A stretch of DNA of 11,368 nucleotides, from contig JAHHRS010000056.1 of NCBI GenBank assembly GCA_020025675.1, positions 1 through 11,368 on the forward strand. Reading direction: 5' to 3'. Positions within the stretch are counted from its first letter, which is position 1. Each line of letters starts with the position of its first letter. This DNA is from Oscillospiraceae bacterium. GTDB lineage: Bacteria; Bacillota; Clostridia; Oscillospirales; Oscillospiraceae. Below the pieces are notes generated by a model. It worked only from the letters and a program-made list of their open reading frames with translations, made no database searches and had not been told where the DNA came from. This document shows positions 1-6,224 of the stretch, one piece after another. A program made the translations under genes and the position numbers.

Positions 1-342
1 ATGTTTAATGAGGCAAAAATACCTATAATAAGGCTGGGACTTAATCCTACTGATGATTTGTCAGGCGGCGACGCTGTGGGCGGTGCATATCACCCGGCAC
101 TGGGTGAACTTGTTAAGAGCCGCATAATGCTCAATAAGGCAAGAGAGCTTTTGATTGGCGTTGAAGGCGGCAGCAGCGTGGTTTTAGGAGTAAATAAATC
201 TAAAATTTCCCAGATGGTTGGGCAGCATAAACAGAATATCGCAACTCTGTGCAGAGAATTTTTATTAAAAGACCTTAAAATTCGTGAAGCCGGGGTAAAT
301 GAGGAAGAAATTTTACTTATTTCCGTTGAAAAATCAGAATAA
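1..342 (+). CDS. Elp3-like radical SAM protein, C-terminal fragment (5' end outside window)
   Basis: The 113 visible residues resemble the C-terminal part of the Elp3-like radical SAM proteins (COG1243 type) that lie just upstream of smc in many Clostridia. The recognisable stretch is IIRLGLNPTDDLSGG followed by AVGGAYHPALGELVKSR (about residues 9-41), which in that family comes after the radical SAM barrel. The CxxxCxxC iron-sulfur motif, expected near the N-terminus, is not in the window. The ATG at base 1 is therefore most likely an internal methionine and the gene is cut by the window edge. The final 40 residues include GQHKQNI, a conserved tail feature as I remember the family. The substrate is unknown; tRNA or other RNA modification is only a family-level guess. 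The stop is at 340-342, and the -35 element of the next promoter lies inside the last codons. The family call is from memory and moderately sure. Confidence 0.6.
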   Translation: MFNEAKIPIIRLGLNPTDDLSGGDAVGGAYHPALGELVKSRIMLNKARELLIGVEGGSSVVLGVNKSKISQMVGQHKQNIATLCREFLLKDLKIREAGVNEEEILLISVEKSE

Positions 343-354
343 ATGCAATATAAT
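326..354 (+). promoter_or_regulatory. Sigma-A-type promoter for smc operon
   Basis: TTGAAA at 326-331 and TATAAT at 349-354 are separated by exactly 17 bp. The -35 box lies inside the end of the upstream radical SAM gene and the -10 box just after its stop. The predicted transcription start near 361 gives a leader of about 29 nt before the TTG start of smc. No terminator separates the upstream gene, so read-through may also feed smc. Confidence 0.7.
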
Positions 355-377
355 ACTAAAGTTAACTATTTATAATT

Positions 378-392
378 GAGGTTATTCACTTG
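378..392 (+). promoter_or_regulatory. Ribosome binding site and TTG start of smc
   Basis: GAGG at 378-381 stands 8 nt before TTG at 390-392. This start gives an N-terminus (MYLKALEIQGFKSF) that matches the conserved first residues of bacterial SMC, so the non-ATG start is well supported. Confidence 0.75.
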
Positions 393-3300
393 TACTTAAA
401 GGCTTTGGAAATTCAGGGTTTTAAAAGTTTTGCCGATAAAACCCGACTTACATTTGAAAAAGATATAACCGCTATTGTGGGCCCAAACGGATCGGGAAAG
501 TCAAACATTTCCGATGCAATACTCTGGGTAATGGGGGAGCAGCGTTCAAAGGCCCTCCGTGGTGCCAAAATGGAGGATGTTATCTTTGGCGGCACAGAGA
601 AGAGAGGGGCTATGGGCTATGCTCAGGTGTCTCTGATTATTGATAACTCTGCCCATATTTTTGATTATGACAGCAGCGAAATAATGCTGACTCGCCGCTA
701 TTACCGAAGCGGTGACAGCGAATACTATATAAACCGTGAGTCCGTTCGTCTGAAGGATATAAATAACCTTCTTATGGATACAGGTCTGGGCAGAGACGGA
801 TATTCTATTATAGGTCAGGGAAAAATTGCGGATATTGTTTCCAATAAAAGTACCGACCGACGGGAGGTCTTTGAAGAGGCCGCCGGAATTTCCCGTTTCA
901 GATACAGAAAAGAAGAGGCAGAGCGTAAGCTTGAACGCACCGAGGATAATCTCCTTCGTGTAAATGACAAGATAGAAGAGCTTGAAATGCAGGTCGGACC
1001 GCTTAAAAAACAGTCAGAGATTGCAAAGCGATTTCTTGTTTTAAGGGATGAGCTTAAAGTAAAGGAAGTTTCCCTTTGGATGGAGAGCCTTGAAAAGCTC
1101 CGCACTCAGGCCGAAGGCATAAATCAGGAGTACGAGCAGGCCAAAAAGAGTCTTGAAAAGGCAAAGGAAGAACTCAATGCTTTGTATGCCTCATCTGACA
1201 GCATAAGCGAGCGTATGCGCCGCAAGGATGTGGAGAGCGAGCAAGCAAGAGAAAGACTTTCAAAAACAGAGGCGGAGGCTTCCGAGTGTGAGGCAAAAAC
1301 CGCTGTTATAAAGGCTAATATAGAGAGTAATATTAAAAACAAAGAACGTATGCTGTCTGATATAGCCGAGCAGGAAAACCGGGTTCTTGAAATAAAGAAA
1401 AGCATTGCTCAGGGTGAAGCACAGATAAAAGCTGCTGATGAGGAGCTGGAGAAACTGGCTCAGCTCACAAAAGAGAATGAAAATGTTCTTCAGGGCTGCA
1501 AAATGAAAATGGGCAGCCGTGAGGAGATTTTAAAGAACTTAAACGACAGAGCCACATCCATTCACATAGAAGGACGGAGCACAGAGTCACGAATAAATAT
1601 GCTCCAGGAGATGGAGAAGGACTACGAGGGATACTCTAAAGCAGTTAAGCTTGTAATGCGTGAGGCAGAACACGGAAATCTCCGAGGAGTTCACGGCCCT
1701 GTTGCAAATCTGCTTAGGGCAAACGACCAGTGCGCTCTTGCAATTGAAACGGCACTGGGAGCGTCAGCCCAGAAAATCGTTGTTGACAGTCAGAATGACG
1801 GTAAGGCCGCCATCGAACTGCTGAAACGCAGGGACTGCGGGCGAGCCACATTTATGCCGATGGACGTTATAAGAGGTGACAGCCTTAAAACCCTGCCCAA
1901 TAAAGATCCGGGATTTGTGGGACTTGCTATGGATCTGGTTCAGTTTGAACCCCAGTATACCGGAATATTTGCAAACCTTTTAGGACGAACTATTGTTGCG
2001 GAAAGTCTTTCGGACGCTGTCAGAATTTCCAGAGCAAACGGCAACAGACTCAGAATAGTGACCCTTGACGGACAGCTTATGAATGCTGACGGTTCCATGA
2101 CCGGCGGCAGTGCCGCAAAAACCAGCGGTGTTCTCTCAAGAGCAAATGAACTTCAGAAGCTGAAAACGAAGAGAGCTCATTTGGAAGAAGACGAAAAGCG
2201 CTGTGCCGATGAACTGAGCAAGGCAAAAAGCGGTCTTGCGGCTATAAAATACCAGCTTGACATGGCTATGGAAGAAGCCGCAGAATTAAAAAGTAAAAGC
2301 TCATCATTTGAAGCAGAAAAGAAAACCACTGAAAATTCTATCCGCCAGCTGAACGCATTGCTCAGCGGACTCTCCGGCGACAGTGAAAGCAGAAGACGTG
2401 CTGTGGAAGCGGCTGATAATCAGATAGAGAGCTTCAGGAAGAGACTTTCTGATGAAGAGAGCAGACTTAGCGGCATAAATGACAGAGTGTCAAAGATAAA
2501 AGAAGAAATTGCCGAAATAAGCAGAAGCCGTATGGAACTTGAGGGCCGCAGAGGAAAGACCCAAAAAGATGCGCAGGCCCGTAATGCTGACATTCTGGAC
2601 ATGGAGCGTATGAGCGCCAGAATTGAACAGAAAAAGCTTGCCTCCGAAATGGAGGAAAAACAGCTTTTGGACAAGCTTTGGGATAACTACGAGTTGAGCC
2701 ACAGTGCGGCAGAGGCTATCAGAGAGCCGGTTGAAAATATACAAAAGGCTAATAAACACATAGGAGAGTTAAGGAGAGAAATAAACTCTCTCGGTACTCC
2801 GAATCTGGGCGCTATCGAGGAATTTAAGCGTGTCAACGAGCGCTATGAATTCTTAAGCGAACAGAGGGCCGATGTGGAGAAAGCAAAAAAGGAACTTTTG
2901 GGTATAATATCAGATATAACAGGTGAAATGGAGCAGGTCTTTACAGATCGTTTTAAGGAGATTGACCGGTGTTTCCGCCAGACTTTCCTTGAACTTTTCG
3001 GCGGAGGAAAGGCAGCACTGGTGCTGGAAGACGAGAACAATGTGTTAGACTGCGGAATTGAAATAAAAGTCCAGCCTCCCGGAAAGGCACTATCAAATAT
3101 AAGCCTTCTCTCCGGCGGAGAAATGGCTTTTGTTGCTATCGCACTGTACTTTGCTATTTTGAAAGTGCGCCCCACTCCCTTCTGCGTTATGGATGAGATT
3201 GAGGCTGCACTGGATGAAGCTAACGTTAACCGTTATGCGGAATATATGCGTCGTATGTCAGATAAGACACAGTTCCTTGTTATAACCCACCGACGCGGTA

Positions 3301-3407
3301 CAATGGAAGAGGCAGATATGCTCTATGGCGTTACAATGCAGGAAAAGGGTGTTTCAACGGTTATAGAGCTTGACCTTGAAAGCGCTCAGAAAACTATTGA
3401 GGAGTAA
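390..3407 (+). CDS. smc: Chromosome segregation/condensation ATPase SMC, with short coiled-coil arms
   Basis: SMC is the ATPase of the bacterial SMC-ScpAB complex, which organises and helps segregate the chromosome. The N-terminal head carries Walker A GPNGSGKS (residues 31-38). It is followed by a coiled coil (about 165-405), the hinge (about 408-590, with GASAQKIVVD and the closing GSMTGGS), a second coiled coil (about 590-830) and the C-terminal head. The C-terminal head has the signature LSGGE (907-911), Walker B ending in D935-E936, and the D-loop ALDEAN. All catalytic elements are present. The residue after LSGGE is Met, where B. subtilis has Arg. The protein is 1005 residues against about 1186 in B. 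subtilis. Heads and hinge look full length, so the loss falls on both arms. It is first in its transcription unit, and ftsY follows after 4 bp. Identification is secure. Confidence 0.97.
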   Translation: MYLKALEIQGFKSFADKTRLTFEKDITAIVGPNGSGKSNISDAILWVMGEQRSKALRGAKMEDVIFGGTEKRGAMGYAQVSLIIDNSAHIFDYDSSEIMLTRRYYRSGDSEYYINRESVRLKDINNLLMDTGLGRDGYSIIGQGKIADIVSNKSTDRREVFEEAAGISRFRYRKEEAERKLERTEDNLLRVNDKIEELEMQVGPLKKQSEIAKRFLVLRDELKVKEVSLWMESLEKLRTQAEGINQEYEQAKKSLEKAKEELNALYASSDSISERMRRKDVESEQARERLSKTEAEASECEAKTAVIKANIESNIKNKERMLSDIAEQENRVLEIKKSIAQGEAQIKAADEELEKLAQLTKENENVLQGCKMKMGSREEILKNLNDRATSIHIEGRSTESRINMLQEMEKDYEGYSKAVKLVMREAEHGNLRGVHGPVANLLRANDQCALAIETALGASAQKIVVDSQNDGKAAIELLKRRDCGRATFMPMDVIRGDSLKTLPNKDPGFVGLAMDLVQFEPQYTGIFANLLGRTIVAESLSDAVRISRANGNRLRIVTLDGQLMNADGSMTGGSAAKTSGVLSRANELQKLKTKRAHLEEDEKRCADELSKAKSGLAAIKYQLDMAMEEAAELKSKSSSFEAEKKTTENSIRQLNALLSGLSGDSESRRRAVEAADNQIESFRKRLSDEESRLSGINDRVSKIKEEIAEISRSRMELEGRRGKTQKDAQARNADILDMERMSARIEQKKLASEMEEKQLLDKLWDNYELSHSAAEAIREPVENIQKANKHIGELRREINSLGTPNLGAIEEFKRVNERYEFLSEQRADVEKAKKELLGIISDITGEMEQVFTDRFKEIDRCFRQTFLELFGGGKAALVLEDENNVLDCGIEIKVQPPGKALSNISLLSGGEMAFVAIALYFAILKVRPTPFCVMDEIEAALDEANVNRYAEYMRRMSDKTQFLVITHRRGTMEEADMLYGVTMQEKGVSTVIELDLESAQKTIEE
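3399..3404 (+). promoter_or_regulatory. Ribosome binding site fixing the ftsY start
   Basis: GAGGAG, overlapping the end of smc, lies 7 nt before ATG at 3412. This favours 3412 over the in-frame TTG at 3370, which sits inside smc and would add 14 residues unlike the FtsY family. Translation is probably coupled to smc. Confidence 0.75.
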
Positions 3408-3411
3408 AGAT

Positions 3412-4317
3412 ATGGGATTTTTTGACAAAATATTCTCCGGACTTAAAAAGACAAGAAACAATCTTGAAGAGCTGGAGGAGATCTTTCAGGAGTTCAAGCC
3501 TGACAATGAAGATTTTTACGATGATTTGGAAGAGCTCCTCGTAATGAGCGACGTAGGCGCAGAGACCGCCGAAAAGGTAGTTTTCCAGCTTAAAAAAATG
3601 ACATGGGAACGCCGTTTCAGAAAGGGCGATGAGGCAAGAGAAGGACTTATAGAAATTCTTTCCAAGTTCCTTAATGTTGGCGATACAGAGCTTAAGCTAA
3701 ACACAAAACCGTCTGTCATACTTATGGTAGGTGTAAACGGTGTTGGAAAGACTACAACTATCGGCAAGCTGTCTCATCAGCTTGTGGAACAAGGCAGGAA
3801 AGTGCTTTTGTGCGCAGGCGATACTTTCCGTGCCGCTGCTGCGGAACAGCTTAATATCTGGGCTGACCGTTCAGGTTCAGATATAGTAAAGCATGAAGAG
3901 GGAAGTGACCCCGGTGCTGTTGTATATGACGGTATATGTGCAGCTAAGGCCAGAGGGGCAGACGTTATTATAATTGACACCGCCGGCAGGCTTCACAATA
4001 AGCAAAATCTTATGAACGAGCTTAATAAGATAAGACGTATAATCCAGCGTGAGCTTCCTGAAGCTGATGTGGAGACATTGATGGTTCTGGATGCTACCAC
4101 CGGCCAGAACGGCCTTATTCAGGCAAAACAGTTTTTAGAAACTTCCGGTCTTACCGGCATAGTGCTTACAAAGCTTGACGGTACAGCAAAAGGCGGTATA
4201 GTTTTTGCCATAGCTTCAGAGCTTAACCTGCCCGTAAAATATGTGGGTGTGGGTGAGGGCATGGACGATTTGATTCCCTTTGACAGCAAGAATTTTGTAG
4301 AAGCACTTTTTAAATAA
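3412..4317 (+). CDS. ftsY: Signal recognition particle receptor FtsY (SRP GTPase)
   Basis: FtsY is the SRP receptor. It binds the Ffh-nascent chain complex at the membrane and delivers membrane proteins to the Sec translocon, with mutual GTP hydrolysis. The 301-residue protein has an N-terminal helical N domain (about 1-95) and a complete G domain. The G domain motifs are GVNGVGKT (107-114), DTFRAAAAEQL (from 137), DTAGR (189-193), TKLDG (253-257) and a closing GVGEGMDDLIPFD. It stops right after the G domain, with no methionine-rich M domain, which separates FtsY from Ffh. The long acidic A domain of the E. coli protein is absent, as is usual in Firmicutes. It sits directly after smc, an order common in Firmicutes. 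The ylxM-ffh pair that may follow in other genomes is not here; yhbY follows after 17 bp. Confidence 0.96.
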   Translation: MGFFDKIFSGLKKTRNNLEELEEIFQEFKPDNEDFYDDLEELLVMSDVGAETAEKVVFQLKKMTWERRFRKGDEAREGLIEILSKFLNVGDTELKLNTKPSVILMVGVNGVGKTTTIGKLSHQLVEQGRKVLLCAGDTFRAAAAEQLNIWADRSGSDIVKHEEGSDPGAVVYDGICAAKARGADVIIIDTAGRLHNKQNLMNELNKIRRIIQRELPEADVETLMVLDATTGQNGLIQAKQFLETSGLTGIVLTKLDGTAKGGIVFAIASELNLPVKYVGVGEGMDDLIPFDSKNFVEALFK

Positions 4318-4334
4318 AGAACAGGAGAAAATAA

Positions 4335-4646
4335 ATGGCACTTACAAGCAAACAGAGAGCACAGCTCAGAGGTCTTGCAGCGGCTGAGGACACTATAATT
4401 CAGGTCGGCAAAGCCGGTATAAATGATAATCTTGTATCTTCAGTTTCTGCGGCACTTAAGGCCAGAGAACTGGTAAAGGGCAGGGTTTTGGAAAACTCTA
4501 TGCTTACTGCAAGAGAAGCGTGTGATGCACTGTCCGAGGCATGCAAAGCAGAGCAGGTGCAGGTTATCGGTACCAAATTTGTACTTTATAAGAGAAACGA
4601 AAAAAAGCCTATTATTGAGCTTGTGAAGGACAAAAAGAAAAAATGA
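4335..4646 (+). CDS. yhbY: YhbY/YqeI family RNA-binding protein (CRS1-YhbY domain)
   Basis: This 103-residue protein is a single CRS1-YhbY (CRM) domain, a KH-like RNA-binding fold linked in bacteria to the 50S ribosomal precursor. Typical features are the opening LTSKQRAQLRGLAA, the segment QVGKAGINDNLVSSV, a region of basic residues around LVKGRVLEN, and a final VIGTKFVLYKRN strand. It ends in a lysine-rich tail (KDKKKK). The AGGAG ribosome binding site at 4323-4327 is 7 nt before the ATG. The TGA stop overlaps the ATG of the next gene as ATGA (4643-4646), so translation is likely coupled to nadD-yqeK. In B. subtilis the equivalent gene yqeI also lies next to nadD-yqeK-rsfS, which supports the call. 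The exact RNA target is not shown by the sequence. Confidence 0.93.
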   Translation: MALTSKQRAQLRGLAAAEDTIIQVGKAGINDNLVSSVSAALKARELVKGRVLENSMLTAREACDALSEACKAEQVQVIGTKFVLYKRNEKKPIIELVKDKKKK

Positions 4647-5806
4647 AAATTGCCGTATACGGCGGAAGCTTTAATCCGCCTCATCTTGGCCACAGGGCGG
4701 CGGCAGAGACCGTTTGCAGGGAACTGAGACCGGATAAATTCCTCATAGTTCCCGATCGTATTCCTCCCCATAAGGAGATGGCACCAAACAGCCCCACACC
4801 GGAGGCACGCATGGAGCTTTGCAGTCTTAATTTTTCAGATATACCGGGCATTGAAGTTTCGGATATAGAGCTTAAACGCGAGGGCAAGAGCTACACTGCC
4901 CACACCGTTGAGGCTTTGCGTGAGATGTACCCGGAGGATCAGCTTGTGCTCATAGTTGGTACAGATATGTTTTTAAGCTTTGAAGAGTGGTACAGATTTA
5001 AATATCTCTTTTCCGACTGCTCCATTGCTGTTCTCTCAAGAGATGAGGGAAATCAATCCAAGCTTAAAGATACAGCCGAGAAATACAAAACGGAATACGG
5101 AGCTGATATATACCTTCTGCCCCATGAACCATTGCCTATGTCTTCAATGGAAATCAGAGAAAAGCTAAGAATACGTCAGGGCAGAGAAGAGCTAAAAGAT
5201 GATGTTTATTGGAGTATTATAAAAAATAACTACTATGAGGCCTCCCCTGAAATACAGTGGCTTAGAGAAAAAGCATTTAAGTTTCTTAAACCAAGCCGCA
5301 TTGCACATGTGGCGGGCTGTGAGAGCGAGGCGGTAATGCTGGCAATGAAATGGGGAGAAGACCCGGAGACAGCGGCAGAGGCAGGTATTCTCCACGATAT
5401 TACCAAGCGCCTAAGCTATGACGAACAGTTGAATTTATGCCATAAATATGGTATTATCCTTGACAATACAGAGCTTTCAAGCCCGGCTTTGCTCCACCAG
5501 AGAACGGGAGCGGAGTTTGCAAGAGAGCTTTTCGGTATTTCTCAGCAGGTCTATGATGCTATTCGCTGGCATACAACCGGCAAGCCGGATATGAGCCTTT
5601 TGGAAAAAATTATATACCTTGCAGATGTTATAGAGCCCGGCAGGAATTTTCCCGGCATAGATAAACTTCGTGAGCTCAGCTATACGGATATAGATAAAGC
5701 TATGGCTTACGGGCTGAAAAGTTCCATGGAGGAAGTAAAACGTCAGGGAAGAATACCTCACGAAAGCAGTGAGGCGGCATACCTTTGGTACGCTGCCAGT
5801 AAATAA
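4643..5806 (+). CDS. nadD-yqeK: Fused nicotinate-nucleotide adenylyltransferase (NadD) and YqeK HD-domain Ap4A hydrolase
   Basis: One uninterrupted 387-residue frame joins two enzymes usually encoded by separate adjacent genes. Residues 1 to about 195 are NadD, which makes NaAD from NaMN and ATP in NAD synthesis. The nucleotide-binding motif GGSFNPPHLGH is at 7-17, IVPDRIPPHK follows, and a late SSMEIR (167-172) stands where the family has SSTxIR. After a short linker (around NNYYEASPE), residues about 203-387 are YqeK, an HD-domain phosphohydrolase; the family is reported to cleave Ap4A symmetrically to two ADP. The likely metal ligands are all present: H222, H251-D252, H285, H310 and D328. 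No good internal start for a separate YqeK is seen. The start overlaps the yhbY stop, and rsfS follows. The fusion is seen directly; joint activity is inferred. Confidence 0.93.
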   Translation: MKIAVYGGSFNPPHLGHRAAAETVCRELRPDKFLIVPDRIPPHKEMAPNSPTPEARMELCSLNFSDIPGIEVSDIELKREGKSYTAHTVEALREMYPEDQLVLIVGTDMFLSFEEWYRFKYLFSDCSIAVLSRDEGNQSKLKDTAEKYKTEYGADIYLLPHEPLPMSSMEIREKLRIRQGREELKDDVYWSIIKNNYYEASPEIQWLREKAFKFLKPSRIAHVAGCESEAVMLAMKWGEDPETAAEAGILHDITKRLSYDEQLNLCHKYGIILDNTELSSPALLHQRTGAEFARELFGISQQVYDAIRWHTTGKPDMSLLEKIIYLADVIEPGRNFPGIDKLRELSYTDIDKAMAYGLKSSMEEVKRQGRIPHESSEAAYLWYAASK

Positions 5807-5812
5807 AGGAGG
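5805..5812 (+). promoter_or_regulatory. Ribosome binding site fixing the rsfS start
   Basis: AAAGGAGG overlaps the yqeK stop codon and lies 7 nt before ATG at 5820. It makes this ATG far more likely than the in-frame GTG at 5769 inside the upstream gene. Confidence 0.8.
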
Positions 5813-5819
5813 AAAAAAT

Positions 5820-6194
5820 ATGCTCAGTCCCTTAGAGATAGCCACCATTGCGGCAAGAGCTTTGGACGACAGAAAAGCTAAGGATCTTAAAGTCCTTAAA
5901 ACCGCCGAGAAAACCATTTTGGCTGATTATTTTGTAATTTGTAACGGCTCCACCTCCACCCACATAAAAGCTCTTGTGGATGAAGTTGACAGAAAGCTCT
6001 CCGAGGCCGGAGAGCCGCCTATAAGAAGAGAAGGTCTTCGCTCAGATATTTGGGTGCTTATGGATTTCGGCAGTGTTATAGTTCATGTGTTCACCGATGA
6101 AGCAAGAAAGTTTTATGATCTTGAACGTCTTTGGAGTGACGCAGAAGAGATCCCCATTTCATCACTTCTTGATCCCGACAGCAGGGAAAAATGA
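5820..6194 (+). CDS. rsfS: Ribosomal silencing factor RsfS (Iojap/DUF143 family)
   Basis: RsfS binds ribosomal protein L14 on the 50S subunit and blocks joining to 30S, lowering translation under nutrient limitation or in stationary phase. The 124-residue protein has the whole family pattern: the N-terminal helix SPLEIATIAARALDDRKAKD, the core ADYFVICNGSTSTHIKAL, the block REGLRSDIWVLMDFGSVIVHVF, and the family hallmark FYDLERLW near the C-terminus. Length is usual for the family. It lies 13 bp after nadD-yqeK and 30 bp before leuS. The nadD-yqeK-rsfS order is conserved in Firmicutes (yqeJ-yqeK-yqeL in B. subtilis), which supports the name. Confidence 0.95.
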   Translation: MLSPLEIATIAARALDDRKAKDLKVLKTAEKTILADYFVICNGSTSTHIKALVDEVDRKLSEAGEPPIRREGLRSDIWVLMDFGSVIVHVFTDEARKFYDLERLWSDAEEIPISSLLDPDSREK

Positions 6195-6224
6195 ACGAAG
6201 ACTAAAAAGGGGAAAAAATAAATA

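Noticed and set aside
413..3175. Several open frames of 60-110 codons on the minus strand inside smc
   Set aside because: They lie wholly within a confidently identified gene, are rich in Ser/Leu/Phe as expected of antisense reading, and match no family.
3370..3411. Earlier TTG start for ftsY
   Set aside because: It would overlap smc and add residues unlike the family; a good GAGGAG precedes the ATG at 3412.
6195..6224. Leucine T-box or riboswitch before leuS
   Set aside because: The gap is only 30 bp and holds just a ribosome binding site.
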